Source: DATAGZ01 sp036263455 | Lineage (GTDB): Bacteria > Pseudomonadota > Alphaproteobacteria > Dongiales > Dongiaceae | Assembly: GCA_036263455.1 (NCBI GenBank) | Contig: DATAGZ010000021.1 | Span: 74,546 to 138,545, forward strand | Direction of reading: 5' to 3' | DNA length: 64,000 nt | Shown: piece by piece, positions 34,929 to 44,991 of the stretch | How positions within the stretch are numbered: position 1 is the stretch's first letter | Layout: every line of letters starts with the position of its first letter | The notes under the pieces: model-generated | What the model was told of the DNA's origin: nothing | Database searches by the model: none | What the model saw: only the letters and a program-made list of their open reading frames with translations | Made by a program: the position numbers and the translations under genes

Positions 34929-37900
34929 TTACCAGTGCAGGGTGAGGGCCGCGCCGATCGTGTGGCTCAGGGCGCGAGCCGAATATTCGCCGTCATAAGA
35001 GAGGGCGAAACTCGGCTCCGCACCCCACAGAGACACCGCCGGCGGCGAAATGGTCAGGGTGGCCCCGATTAAGCCCCGATGTCGCGGAAGCTCGGGACCG
35101 AGCTGTCGAAAACTGCCGCTCCCCGCCGCGGCGAGGCGGGCGCTGACCGTCTCCGTGCTGGTGAGGGCATCGTAGCCATAGCCGAGGCTCAGCGAGGAGT
35201 CGATATTCCACGAGTCCGCCGGAATATGTGTCGCAATGGCTAGGCTTGGATTGAAGCGGAGATAATCGGCATCACCGGCTTCCCGAATGAGATCGAGGCT
35301 ACCGGCACCATGCTCGCTGCTCTGAGGGCGGAACTGGTGAAGATAAGCGAGGTCCAGCGCGGGCGTGAGGGTGATGGTCGTGCTTGTGGCACGGGTTTCT
35401 TCTGGCGCGCCGGAGAGCGAGAGGGGCAGCCCGAGCGTGACGCCAGCCAGGGCCGAATAATCCCGCGCAGTGCCATGCGCGATGCGGTCGACGCTGCCGA
35501 AAGCGATGTGGCGACGCGTCTCGCTATCGTGCAAGCCATAACCGGCATAGCCCCAGAGCACGACGCCGAACGGTGCCTCGATCTGGCTGTAAAGCGCTGC
35601 GGTATAGGACGTAATGGCGGCGCGTTGGCTCCGGTCGCGTGTGGTGCTATGGGTATCGGCGTAGCCCAGGCTTGCCCCGAGCAGCACCCTCTCGCTGATA
35701 TGGCGGTCCAGACCCACCGCGAAACCTGCCGTTTGGGCGGCGCTCGCCGGCTCGTCTTGGCGGGCGGATATCGACGAAAGTTCGCCAAAGCCGCGTGTCC
35801 ATGCATGACCGCCGGGACCCGCCTTTGTATCCGGCGCGCTGGAGGGAAAGGCACTCAGGGCGGGAACGGGATGCTCGGGCGCCAGAAACGCGCGCGCCTG
35901 GGCATCGGCTTGCGGGCGAACTGCCGCATGTACCACATTCGTAAAGCTCTGGACGCCCGCGACGGTCAGCCCCGCGGTCCGGGCGCCCCAATTCTCGCCG
36001 ATTTGAGCGAGAGCCTTGCGCGCCTCTTCACCATTCATGTCGAGGAGCTGGTTGATCGTATCCCTGGTATCGGAATCATGGCCTGAAAATAAAGCGAGAT
36101 CGTCAATGATCCGCGCAATCTCTGCCTGGTTTGGCGTACGCGCGACGGACAGGAAATTCTGACTGAGCGGCACGAGCACAGGCGCGGAGGGAAGTGTTGC
36201 GCCGGATATGTGCGGTGTCCCCTCGGCTATCGGCGGCGGCGCATTGGGGGGCGATGGCGGAGGTGGCGGAACCGGAAGATCCATCCCCAGGAGCGAGTCG
36301 AGGAGCAGATGGAGTTGGTCGCCGCCACCGGACTGCTGGCTAAGTACGGGCGAGAAGTGGACGAAAGGCGATGCGGTGGTGACCGCGTGGAATTGTCCGG
36401 CGATACGCGCCTGAGGATTTGCCGGGATAAGGATTGGGTAGAAATTGCCCAGCCGGTAATCGGCAAGTCCGCCCGCCGTGACGATCGCAAGCGTTCCATC
36501 GAGCTGTGCTTGGCGATAGAGCAGTCCGCTCGCATGGCCGTTTTCGTGCGACACCGTCACCGCGAGGCGCGAGGCGGGTGCGAGGGTGAGTGTGCTGACC
36601 GCGACGCTTTGCCCCTGGGCGATGACAAGCTCCGCATGGTCGGAGACGGTGACACTGCCACCCGCGAGCGCATTGGTCCCGTCGGCGATCAAGGTGCCGG
36701 CGGTGACCGTGGAGCCACCGCGATAGGTGTTGTCGCCAGTCAGGGTCAATCGACCCGTGCCGGTTTTGATGAGATCCCCGTCGCCGCTGATGGTCTGGGC
36801 AAAAGTACCATCGTCCGTACTGTCGATCACCAAGGTGCCTTTATTGGTGATGGCGCCTGTGCCGAAAGAGGAATCGCTGCCTGAAACGGAGCCAGCCAAG
36901 GTTCCCTGCGCGATCTCGGTTCCGCCTGTGTAAAAATTGCGCGCGGCGAGCCGCACGCGCCCCGCTCCGGTTTTTTTCAAGATGCCGGCCCCGGAGATGG
37001 TCGGCGCCAGTGCGCCGTCCTCTTGCGCGTGCAAAATGAGCGCGCCATCATTTTGAATGGCGCCGATTCCCGCCGAAGTGTCCCTGGAATAGATTTCGGC
37101 GCTGACCATGCCATCTTGGATATGCAGGCCGCCTCCAAAATCGTTATGGCCCGTTAGCGAAAGAAGTCCGCTTCCGGTCTTTTCGAGGACGGCATGGTTC
37201 CCGTCGAGATCCGCGCCGATCATGCCCGCGCTGGCAGTATAATGGGCCGCAAAAAGCGTGCCGTTGCGCAGCTCGCCGTCGGTGAGCAGGAAATGATCCG
37301 CCCTCATCCGCTTGCCGCCGAGGTCGAGTGTGCCGCTTTGCAGTGTCAGATCGAAACCGTCTTCCAAAGAACCCTCCGTCCCAAGCTGTACGGTCCCACC
37401 CAGGATCGCCGTCGCGCCGTGATAGGTCTGCGGAGCGTCCACGAGCAGCGTCCCCGCACCCATTTTGATGAAGGAAGCAGGGCTGTTGGCGTCGAGACCG
37501 GCGACTTTGGCAAGACCGGTGGGTTCGTCGCGGTCGAGGAGTGTCATATCCAGCCGCAGCGTCTGGCCCTCGTCGACGACAAACCCTCCGCCCTGAAATA
37601 CCAGGGTATGACTGGCGGCGTGATCCGTCATGAAGATCTGCAGCGAGGACGCCGCGCCCAGATCGAGCGCGCCGCCGGCGAGCAGGAGCAGGCCGGACTT
37701 GGGCGCGTCCAGGCCGCCTGCTTGATCGAAAGCCAGCACGCCGCCGTTGACGGCCACCTCGATCAGGGGCAGCCGCGTTTTTATGGTTGCTATGCCGCCA
37801 CCGGACGAGCCGTCACTGGCCTTGAGGAGCGCGTGAGAGGAAAAGATATCCTGGCTATTCCCGCCAAACCGGGCGGCGAGCGTCTCGTCGATCCCGCCCC

Positions 37901-39530
37901 CTGTGACGCCGATCTTGCCATAGGTAAGCCGCCAGCCATTGTCGATCGATCCATTCCAGCTCGTGCCGTCTTCGAGAAAAAGCGTTTGGATGTACGTGGC
38001 ATTATTTCCGGCATCCAGATGGGCATTGGCACCCGAAAGGGCGACAAGGGACGTGCGTCCATCGAAACTGGTGCCGGGCAGAAGGCGAAGATTTCCTCGA
38101 AGATCGAGACGGGAAATACCTGTGGCAGTCAGCTCGGCCGATGCACCCGCGCCGATATCGATGATTTGCCAATTCCGATAGCTGGCGCCATCGGCGACGC
38201 CTTCTTCCAGCGTCAAGCTATTTCGGCCCGCGCCGCCATCGAGCCGTGGCGAGCCCGACTGGGCCAGGACATGTGAGCTCCGCCGCAGGATCAGCTGATC
38301 GTCTCCGTTGCCCAGCAGGACGTTGCCGGTTAATTGTCCATAATTGTCGACGACAATCTGCCGCGTTCCCGCGCCGAATGCCTCGATCGCCCAACCTGGT
38401 CCGGAAGATGTTCGCGCCGAGATCGTCCCGCGGTTGACCAGGGACGTTTCCTCGGCGCCCTGATAGAGAAGCAATCCGTAGGCAGATCCGCTCAGGGCGC
38501 GGGCACTGATGGTGCCACCTGCCGCATTGTCGATGGTCCCGCCGGAAGCGAGCATGCCATAGGCATTAGCGCTGCCCCCGCTGATGCCGGTAATAGTTCC
38601 GGTATTGCGAATAGTATTGTGATCGAGTGCGGCCACGCCCGCGCCGACCCCCGATCCTCCGAAGCCGATGCCGGAAATGAGCCCGTTATTGGCAAGCGTG
38701 CTGCCGTTGCGCATGAGTGTCCCTATGCTCAGTCCCAGACCCTGGGCGCTGATAGTGGCGTTGTTGGTGATGGTGCTGCCGCCGCTCGAAACGCCAGCGG
38801 CGAGACCGTAGCGTCCCGCGGTGCTGGCCTGAACCGTCCCGGCATTGTTGGCGAAGCTGCTGCGATCGGAAACGAAGGCGCCGACAGCCGTGCCGTAGGT
38901 ACCCTCGCTTGCGACAGCCACGCTTCCGCTATTGGCGATCGTACCGGTGTGAAGCGACACCATGCCGTATCCGATGCCCATGCTGTGGGACGCGATCACC
39001 GACACGGTTCCCGCGTTCCATAACGAGGCGGCGCGATAGCCGAAAAGGCCGAAGCCCGCGCCCGTACCCTGGGTGGCCGCGATGACCGCGCCGCCAGGGG
39101 CGTTGGCGATAATCCCTTGATCATAAAGAACGACGGCACCGACATAATTTGCGTTGTGGGCCGAACCTCGCGCGCTAATGAACCCCTGATTAATCACCGT
39201 GCCGGAATGCAGGGCTATGGCTCCCGAAACGCCCTTGCCGAACAAGGTGCCGAAACCGGTGCCGTCGCTCACATCCAAGACGCCGTTGCGCAGAACGGTC
39301 ACGGTGAGATCATCCATGTCCGCTCCTTTGATACCGATCAGTTCGTCGGTGTCGCTCCCACCGTCGGAGGTGCCGCACACCACCGTTGCCCCGTTGGCCT
39401 CCACGGTTCCGGCGAGGCTTAGCCCGGAAATGCGGCAATCCGCATAGGCGGAAAATGGCATCGTCAGGCCAATGAAAACGAGTGTACCCGGCAGCCAAGA
39501 CCCGCTGGCGAGGAGGTGGTTTCTCCGCAT
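34929..39530 (-). CDS. Large type Va autotransporter adhesin-like protein
   Basis: 1533 residues. Signal peptide to about A30 (IGLTMPFSAYA). The passenger is about 1100 residues of right-handed beta-helix type with many short Gly/Asn-rich turns (NNGTI-, NAGTV-like repeats), and near 850-1000 two or three passenger-associated repeats such as KTGTGRLTLTGDNTYRGGST. A proline-rich hinge, VPPPPPSPPNAPPP, precedes the C-terminal domain of about 280 residues. That domain is a beta-barrel starting near HAWTRGFGELSS and ending in the aromatic LTLHW expected of outer-membrane barrels. It should present the passenger at the cell surface; the ligand is unknown. GGGAG is its ribosome site. It is divergent from the DUF4142 gene. 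Confidence 0.92.
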   Translation of the reverse strand: MRRNHLLASGSWLPGTLVFIGLTMPFSAYADCRISGLSLAGTVEANGATVVCGTSDGGSDTDELIGIKGADMDDLTVTVLRNGVLDVSDGTGFGTLFGKGVSGAIALHSGTVINQGFISARGSAHNANYVGAVVLYDQGIIANAPGGAVIAATQGTGAGFGLFGYRAASLWNAGTVSVIASHSMGIGYGMVSLHTGTIANSGSVAVASEGTYGTAVGAFVSDRSSFANNAGTVQASTAGRYGLAAGVSSGGSTITNNATISAQGLGLSIGTLMRNGSTLANNGLISGIGFGGSGVGAGVAALDHNTIRNTGTITGISGGSANAYGMLASGGTIDNAAGGTISARALSGSAYGLLLYQGAEETSLVNRGTISARTSSGPGWAIEAFGAGTRQIVVDNYGQLTGNVLLGNGDDQLILRRSSHVLAQSGSPRLDGGAGRNSLTLEEGVADGASYRNWQIIDIGAGASAELTATGISRLDLRGNLRLLPGTSFDGRTSLVALSGANAHLDAGNNATYIQTLFLEDGTSWNGSIDNGWRLTYGKIGVTGGGIDETLAARFGGNSQDIFSSHALLKASDGSSGGGIATIKTRLPLIEVAVNGGVLAFDQAGGLDAPKSGLLLLAGGALDLGAASSLQIFMTDHAASHTLVFQGGGFVVDEGQTLRLDMTLLDRDEPTGLAKVAGLDANSPASFIKMGAGTLLVDAPQTYHGATAILGGTVQLGTEGSLEDGFDLTLQSGTLDLGGKRMRADHFLLTDGELRNGTLFAAHYTASAGMIGADLDGNHAVLEKTGSGLLSLTGHNDFGGGLHIQDGMVSAEIYSRDTSAGIGAIQNDGALILHAQEDGALAPTISGAGILKKTGAGRVRLAARNFYTGGTEIAQGTLAGSVSGSDSSFGTGAITNKGTLVIDSTDDGTFAQTISGDGDLIKTGTGRLTLTGDNTYRGGSTVTAGTLIADGTNALAGGSVTVSDHAELVIAQGQSVAVSTLTLAPASRLAVTVSHENGHASGLLYRQAQLDGTLAIVTAGGLADYRLGNFYPILIPANPQARIAGQFHAVTTASPFVHFSPVLSQQSGGGDQLHLLLDSLLGMDLPVPPPPPSPPNAPPPIAEGTPHISGATLPSAPVLVPLSQNFLSVARTPNQAEIARIIDDLALFSGHDSDTRDTINQLLDMNGEEARKALAQIGENWGARTAGLTVAGVQSFTNVVHAAVRPQADAQARAFLAPEHPVPALSAFPSSAPDTKAGPGGHAWTRGFGELSSISARQDEPASAAQTAGFAVGLDRHISERVLLGASLGYADTHSTTRDRSQRAAITSYTAALYSQIEAPFGVVLWGYAGYGLHDSETRRHIAFGSVDRIAHGTARDYSALAGVTLGLPLSLSGAPEETRATSTTITLTPALDLAYLHQFRPQSSEHGAGSLDLIREAGDADYLRFNPSLAIATHIPADSWNIDSSLSLGYGYDALTSTETVSARLAAAGSGSFRQLGPELPRHRGLIGATLTISPPAVSLWGAEPSFALSYDGEYSARALSHTIGAALTLHW

Positions 39531-39676
39531 CGACCGTCTCCCTTCCCGGTGATGGTATCGGAGCGGTCGTGAGGGGCGGCTTAAGGGTCAGAGTAAAAAA
39601 TATATGATAAAAACGCTTCAAATCGGCCCTGCTTACGGGCTTTTCGGACAATGCGCGGCTTTGGAGACGGTGCGGA

Positions 39677-39701
39677 GGAACCTTAAAGCGCCATGGGCGT
39701 T
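39677..39701 (+). promoter_or_regulatory. EcfG general-stress promoter
   Basis: GGAAC (39677-39681), a 16-nt spacer, then CGTT (39698-39701): an exact match to the alphaproteobacterial EcfG consensus GGAAC-N16/17-CGTT, 23 nt before the DUF4142 start codon. It predicts induction of that gene by the general stress response. Confidence 0.75.
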
Positions 39702-39724
39702 TCCCTTTCAAAAGGAGACTGCCC

Positions 39725-40417
39725 GTGAAACGCAACTTACTTATCGCCGCTACCGCACTGAGCTTTGCGCTCGCGCCGCTGAGCTATGGCCAATCGAATT
39801 CCAATAACCAGCCTACAGGCCAGCCTGGCGCGACGGACGAGATTAACCAGCCCACCAATCCGGAAGGGTCGAATTCCAATAACCAGCCCACGCAGCCGCC
39901 TAGCAATCCGCAGACCCCGGCCGACATTCAACCTAATCCGGGTCCGAAGCCCGCTGGTTCGAACGCTAATCAGCAGCAGCATATTCTAGGCCAGGAAGAT
40001 GCCGATTTTGAAGACAAGACGGCCGCCTCCAATCAGTTCGAAATCCAGAGCAGCCAGGCTGCCCTTCAGCAGAGTCAAAATCCGGCCGTGAAGCGGTTCG
40101 CGCAGGAGATGATTCGCGACCATACGCGCATGGGCGATGAATTCACCCGCATCGCCAAGCGCACTGGCCGCGATGTCAGCACCGATCTTGGCGCAGATAT
40201 GCAGAGCAGGTTGAGCGCGCTTCAAAATGGCGGGCAGGGGTTCGAAAAGGCTTATGTCGATGCCCAGGTCCAGGCACATGAGGAAGCCATCGCCCTCTTC
40301 GAAAAAGAGGCCAAGGGGGGCCGGAGCACGGCCCTGCGCCGCTTCGCGCAATCCCATCTGGCCACGCTCCGTCACCATCTGAAAATGGCGCAGGACCTGC
40401 AAAAATCGATGCCGTGA
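39725..40417 (+). CDS. DUF4142 secreted protein
   Basis: 230 residues. Signal peptide to about 22 (LSFALAPLSYG); a low-complexity Asn/Pro/Gln linker (SNNQPT and similar, about 24-85); then the DUF4142 four-helix domain with KTAASNQFEIQSSQAALQQ, VKRFAQEMIRDHTRMGDEF and FEKAYVDAQVQAHEEAIALF. DUF4142 is ferritin-like in shape, common in alphaproteobacteria, of unknown biochemical role. The EcfG site upstream indicates stress control. It starts at GTG (39725) after an AAAGGAG site. A decayed copy follows directly. Confidence 0.9.
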   Translation: MKRNLLIAATALSFALAPLSYGQSNSNNQPTGQPGATDEINQPTNPEGSNSNNQPTQPPSNPQTPADIQPNPGPKPAGSNANQQQHILGQEDADFEDKTAASNQFEIQSSQAALQQSQNPAVKRFAQEMIRDHTRMGDEFTRIAKRTGRDVSTDLGADMQSRLSALQNGGQGFEKAYVDAQVQAHEEAIALFEKEAKGGRSTALRRFAQSHLATLRHHLKMAQDLQKSMP

Positions 40418-40429
40418 CGATAGCTCGCT

Positions 40430-41011
40430 TCCTCCTTACTGTCTCTTCCTGAGCGCAGCCGCTATGGCTTCCGGTAACGCGCAAAGCAATTCGGCGGCTC
40501 AGGGGAGCAAGGGCGGCCCCAGCGCCAACGAGGCGGGAACCGCTCGCATTCAGGACTGGAGCTAGGAGAAAATCGCGTCGATGTACAATTCCTGAGTAGG
40601 GTGCGCACCTATTGCGACATCGCGGCGGAGGCGAGCGGCATCGCCCTGGGGCGGAGTCGGTCGGAGGGGCCGTACGCGCCTATGCTGCGCAGGTACAAAA
40701 GCAAGATACCGCCTTGCGCCAGGAATTCGGCGCGCTGTCGATGAACTGGGCAAGCCCAATCCTCGCAGAATGGGTTGGAAGCAGAAAGCATGAGCGCCAT
40801 GCTTGCCCATGAGCCGGACAAGCAATTCGATCAAGTCTATCTGGATGTCATGGACAGAAACGCACGCGATCTCATCGGGCTCTTTGCCCGGGAGATGATG
40901 CGGGCCAATAGTCAGGCCATGACCGATTTTTCGGCCCGACACATCGCCACGGTGCATGCGTTGCTGGTTGGGGCGCGGCAGGCGCGCCAGGCGTTAACTC
41001 GCGTCGGATAG
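40430..41011 (+). pseudogene. Decayed second DUF4142 gene
   Basis: Pieces of a DUF4142 gene lie in three frames: a start-like stretch MASGNAQSNSAAQG with a stop at TAG 40562-40564, then VDVQFLSRVRTYCDIAAEAS with a stop near 40741, then from 40775 KQFDQVYLDVMDRNARDLIG, continuing through REMMRANSQAMTDFSARHIA to TAG at 41009-41011. The order and spacing match the intact gene upstream, so this was a tandem copy broken by several frameshifts. Its 3' end overlaps the convergent EamA gene. Confidence 0.7.
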
Positions 41012-41911
41012 TGTCGATCTGCCGGGTCTCAGGCGCGGTAGAATATGAACGGTCGTGAGCGAGGCCAGGATCAGGCTCAGCGAGCCGATTTCGGGCCAGC
41101 CTATTGGCTCTCCCACCAGCCAGAGACTGGTGATAACCCCAACTACGGGAACGGCCAGGGTGGAAATGCTCGCCACCACGGCAGAATAAATCCGGATCAC
41201 GCGCAGCCAGGCCCAGTTTCCATAAATGGCGGAGACAATGGCCGAATATAAAAGGGCGAGGCTTGCCTGCCAGGTAATGTTCGGCCGGGAGAGCGGCGGA
41301 TCGAAGAGCAGCGCCACCGCTAAAATGGGAAGAACGCCGAGCGATTGTTGCCAGGCCGTGAGGCTGAGTGTCGGCAAGGTGAAGCGGTAGCGCTTGACGA
41401 TCACCGTTCCGGCCGCCCAGGCGACGGCTCCCAAAGTCAAATCGATCGGCCCCCACGGATCGCGCAGCATCGTCTGCCAGTCGGGACCGATCATGCAAAA
41501 GAGTCCCGCAAGACCGAGAAGCAGTCCGGCGATCTCCCAAGAGCCGATCTTCTGCTTGCCCGAGATGAACTCGATCACCATAACCCAAAGCGGCATGGTG
41601 AAGGCGATGATCGCCGCGCGCGCCGCCCCCATGTGGGCGACGCCCAAGGCGGAAAACGAATACCAAAGGGTTACATTGCCCAGGCTCGCCGCGATCAGTG
41701 GCCAAAATTCGGCTCGCGTGAAGCGAAGGCGCTGGCCCTGGACGGCCGCCAAAAGGAAGAGCCCTGCACCGGCAATGGTTACGGCGCCGGCCCGCATGGT
41801 CATGACCGGGAAGACCGAGAGGGCAATCTTGACGATAGGCCAGTTCGCGCCCCAGGCGAGCGCAATAGAGCCGATCAGAAGCGGCCCCGCCGCCGGATGC
41901 TCCCGGCTCAC
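40994..41911 (-). CDS. EamA-family (DMT) exporter
   Basis: A 305-residue membrane protein with about ten helices, two EamA repeats in tandem (WGANWPIVKIAL in the first, LTLGAVAWAAGTVIVKRYRF at the start of the second). Exports small metabolites such as amino acids or drugs; the substrate is unknown. Its start overlaps the end of the DUF1289 gene by 4 nt. Confidence 0.88.
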   Translation of the reverse strand: MSREHPAAGPLLIGSIALAWGANWPIVKIALSVFPVMTMRAGAVTIAGAGLFLLAAVQGQRLRFTRAEFWPLIAASLGNVTLWYSFSALGVAHMGAARAAIIAFTMPLWVMVIEFISGKQKIGSWEIAGLLLGLAGLFCMIGPDWQTMLRDPWGPIDLTLGAVAWAAGTVIVKRYRFTLPTLSLTAWQQSLGVLPILAVALLFDPPLSRPNITWQASLALLYSAIVSAIYGNWAWLRVIRIYSAVVASISTLAVPVVGVITSLWLVGEPIGWPEIGSLSLILASLTTVHILPRLRPGRSTLSDAS

Positions 41912-42147
41912 CTCGGCCGTCGCGCTTGGATGCGGACCAGAATGGCTTCTTTTTCCGCCGGGGTAGCGATAAGCCAGTGGCGGATTTCCTCAATGGTGCG
42001 GGCGCATCCCTCGCACAGGCCGGTTTCGCCGTCGATTCGGCATACCGAGATACACGGCGAGGGCGGGCCCCCGGCCAGTTCAGCGCGGATCCGTCTGCGG
42101 CGTTCGTCGCGTGTCAATTTTCTTTCCAGGAGAGGAGAATCGGCCAT
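41908..42147 (-). CDS. DUF1289 small Cys-rich protein
   Basis: 79 residues with the four conserved cysteines C32, C36, C45 and C48 (SPCISVCRIDGETGLCEGCA), followed by RTIEEIRHW, the DUF1289 signature. These probably bind a metal or iron-sulfur centre. The function is unknown; small proteins of this family are widespread in proteobacteria. Translation is coupled to the EamA gene downstream by ATGA. Confidence 0.9.
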   Translation of the reverse strand: MADSPLLERKLTRDERRRRIRAELAGGPPSPCISVCRIDGETGLCEGCARTIEEIRHWLIATPAEKEAILVRIQARRPR

Positions 42148-42274
42148 TCCTCCCTTTACCCGATTTTGGCGGCGGTTTCCATTTTGACTTGTGACAGCAT
42201 TTCAACGCGTTATGCGCCGAGATGGCCTTAGACAAAGGACGCAGGAGTGCGCTAAGCTCCACACCTGGTGAATA

Positions 42275-43627
42275 ATGAAACAATTAGAAGAATGGCTTAA
42301 CGAACAGCGCATCGACGAGGTCGAATGCCTGCTCCCCGATATGAATGGCATAGCGCGCGGCAAGATTCTGCCCAAGAGCAAATTCGTCAAGGGATTAAAG
42401 GATTACTCTCTGCGCATGCCGGAATCGATCTTCCTGCAGACGGTCACGGGGGAATATCCCGATCCCGAGATCGATGACGTCTCGACCGACCAGGACCCCG
42501 ACGTCTATCTGAAGCCGGACGCCGATACGGCGCGGCTCGTTCCTTGGTACGATAATCCGACTGCCCAGGTGATCCACGACGCCTTTGACGGCGAGGGGAA
42601 GCCGATCGAAACCTATTCGCGCTACATTCTGCAAAAGATCGTCGATCTTTATGACGCCAAGGGGTGGCGGCCGATCGTTGCGCCGGAACTGGAGTTTTTC
42701 CTGGTCCAGATCAATACCGACCCCGATCTCCCGCTCTTGCCCCCCATCGGACGGTCGGGGCGTCCCGAGACGGGCCGGCAATCCTATGGCATCGACGCCG
42801 CCAACGAATTCGATTCGATTTTCGAGGACGTCTATAAATACTGCGAAAAATCGGAAATCGATATCGACACGCTGACCCATGAAGCGGGATCCGCCCAGAT
42901 GGAGATCAACTTCAACCACGGCGCACCGCTCTATCTGGCCGACGAGGCGTTTCTCTTCAAGCGCACGCTGCGCCAGGCTTCTCTCAAACACAATGTCTAT
43001 GCGACATTCATGGCCAAGCCGCTTGCCGGCCAACCGGGCAGCGCCATGCACATCCATCAATCGGTGGTCGACAAGAAAACGGGGCGCAATCTTTTCGCCG
43101 ATCGCAAGACCGGCGTGGATACCCCGCTGTTCCGTTCGCACGTCGCGGGTCTCCAGAAGTATCTGCCGCTGGTCATGCCGATGTATGCCCCCAATGTCAA
43201 TTCGTTCCGCCGGCTGCGGCCTTATTCCTCGGCGCCCATTAATGTGCATTGGGGGATCGACAACCGCTCCTGCGGCTTGCGGGTGCCCATATCTCCGCCC
43301 AACGCCCGGCGCATCGAGAACCGCCTGGCGGGCGCCGACGCGAACCCGTACCTGGCCATCGCCGCCTCCCTGCTGTGCGGCTATCTGGGTATGATCGAGC
43401 GGCTTAAGCCCACCGAGCAGATCGAGGGCAGTGCATACAAATTTGCCTATACCCTGCCGCGCACACCTCAGGATGCGCTGCACAAGTTTCAAAATTGCCG
43501 GCCTATCCGCAACCTGCTGGGGGAACGCTTCGTGCGCGCCCTCGCCATCGTCAAGCAGACGGAGATCGAAAATTACCAGAACGTCATTTCCTCATGGGAA
43601 CGCGAACATCTGCTCTTGAACGTCTGA
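42275..43627 (+). CDS. puuA: Glutamine synthetase family, gamma-glutamylputrescine synthetase-like
   Basis: 450 residues with the GS fold: the N-terminal beta-grasp segment VECLLPDMNGIARGK, the catalytic part with PELEFFLV, QMEINF, GSAMHIHQS, and the ATP/substrate loop NVNSFRRLRPYSSAP. Classical GlnA lacks this N-terminal form; it fits the PuuA/SpuI group that joins glutamate to putrescine or other amines. A class III aminotransferase gene of the putrescine/omega-amino-acid type lies 1.9 kb downstream in the same direction, supporting polyamine breakdown. The exact amine is uncertain. Confidence 0.8.
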   Translation: MKQLEEWLNEQRIDEVECLLPDMNGIARGKILPKSKFVKGLKDYSLRMPESIFLQTVTGEYPDPEIDDVSTDQDPDVYLKPDADTARLVPWYDNPTAQVIHDAFDGEGKPIETYSRYILQKIVDLYDAKGWRPIVAPELEFFLVQINTDPDLPLLPPIGRSGRPETGRQSYGIDAANEFDSIFEDVYKYCEKSEIDIDTLTHEAGSAQMEINFNHGAPLYLADEAFLFKRTLRQASLKHNVYATFMAKPLAGQPGSAMHIHQSVVDKKTGRNLFADRKTGVDTPLFRSHVAGLQKYLPLVMPMYAPNVNSFRRLRPYSSAPINVHWGIDNRSCGLRVPISPPNARRIENRLAGADANPYLAIAASLLCGYLGMIERLKPTEQIEGSAYKFAYTLPRTPQDALHKFQNCRPIRNLLGERFVRALAIVKQTEIENYQNVISSWEREHLLLNV

Positions 43628-43674
43628 AGGTTATGTCGCTACTATGACATGCGAGAAAAATAGGGGAGGATCGC

Positions 43675-44982
43675 ATGGATAGAATCGTACCGAGGCGCCG
43701 GTGGGGGATCGGCCTTCTTCTTGGCGTGGGTGTGCTGATCAATTATATCGACCGGGTCAATCTTTCCGCGGCCGGGCCGCAGCTTACCCAGGAATTCGGC
43801 TTAAGCCCGGTGCAGTTCGGCTATCTGGCGGCGGCCTTCTCCTGGTCTTATGCGCTGCTGCAGATTCCGACCGGGGTCATTCTGGATAAGTTCGGCGTGA
43901 CTTTGGTGGGACGAATTGGCGCCTTCCTGTGGGGCGTCGCCTCGGCACTGGTGATGATCGTGAGCGGCTATTATGGCATCATTCTAGCGCGGATCCTGCT
44001 CGGTGTGGCCGAGGCCCCGGCCTTCCCGGCCAGCTCCAAGGCAACCGGCTATTGGTTCCCGCGCCGGGAACGCGCCCGCGCCACCGCTATTTTCGACGCG
44101 GCCGCCAAGTTTTCCAATGTGATCGGTTTGCCGCTGGTTGCCTATTTCGTCGTGAATTGGGGCTGGCGGTGGGGTTTCGGCATCACCGCGCTCCTGAGTT
44201 TTGCGTATTTTATCGCCTTCGTGGTTTTCTACCGGGACCCGAGCCGCGATCCCAAACTCAGCGATGCCGAGCGCACCTATATCAAGGAGGGCGGCGCGAC
44301 GGCCGAAGGCACATCCAGCGCGGGCACATGGGCAATGCTCGGCAATCAACTCCAGAATACCAAGGTGTGGGGCCTCACCATCGGCTTTGCGGCCTACGGC
44401 TATAGTTTTGCGCTTTTCATCAACTGGCTTCCCTCGTATCTGGCCCAGACCTTTCAATTCAACCTGATGAAATCGGCGGGCTATGCGGCGATTGCCTGGG
44501 GATGTGCGACCCTGGCCGACCTGATCGTCGGTGGTTGGCTGGTCGATCATTTGATCGCCCGTGGCCATGACGAAAGCAAAGTGCGCAAGACGGTCCTGGT
44601 GCTCGGCATGCTGTTTGGCCTGGCGGTTTTTGGAGCGGCCTTCACCACGGACCCGAACTGGGCGATTTTCTGGATTGCAATCGCCTTGAGCGGCCTTGCT
44701 TCCGCTGCTCCGATCGGTTGGTCGATTCCCTCCTTGATCGCTCCTAAAGGCGGTACGGCAACTATCGGTGGAATCATGAATTGCCTCAACAATCTCATGG
44801 GCATCGCCGCGCCGATCGCGACCGGTTATATTGTCGCCGCCACCCGTTCTTTCTCTGCGGCCTTCCTGGTGGCCGCCGCAGTGCTTGTGATCGGCATTTT
44901 TTCCTATATCTTCGTCTTGGGCCGGATTGAGCCCATCCCGGAGCCGGGGGCCAAAGGGTTGCGGCCCGGCATGGCCGCCTAA
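43675..44982 (+). CDS. MFS transporter, anion:cation symporter family
   Basis: 435 residues, 12 membrane helices. The opening RRRWGIGLLLGVGVLINYID and RVNLSAAGPQL, and the GVAEAPAFPASSKATGYWFP segment, are typical of the ACS family that takes up sugar acids (galactonate, glucarate, hexuronates) or other organic anions. It lies directly before gluconokinase, which favours gluconate or a related acid. GGGGAGGA precedes the ATG. Confidence 0.87.
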   Translation: MDRIVPRRRWGIGLLLGVGVLINYIDRVNLSAAGPQLTQEFGLSPVQFGYLAAAFSWSYALLQIPTGVILDKFGVTLVGRIGAFLWGVASALVMIVSGYYGIILARILLGVAEAPAFPASSKATGYWFPRRERARATAIFDAAAKFSNVIGLPLVAYFVVNWGWRWGFGITALLSFAYFIAFVVFYRDPSRDPKLSDAERTYIKEGGATAEGTSSAGTWAMLGNQLQNTKVWGLTIGFAAYGYSFALFINWLPSYLAQTFQFNLMKSAGYAAIAWGCATLADLIVGGWLVDHLIARGHDESKVRKTVLVLGMLFGLAVFGAAFTTDPNWAIFWIAIALSGLASAAPIGWSIPSLIAPKGGTATIGGIMNCLNNLMGIAAPIATGYIVAATRSFSAAFLVAAAVLVIGIFSYIFVLGRIEPIPEPGAKGLRPGMAA

Positions 44983-44991
44983 GGTGCAGCG

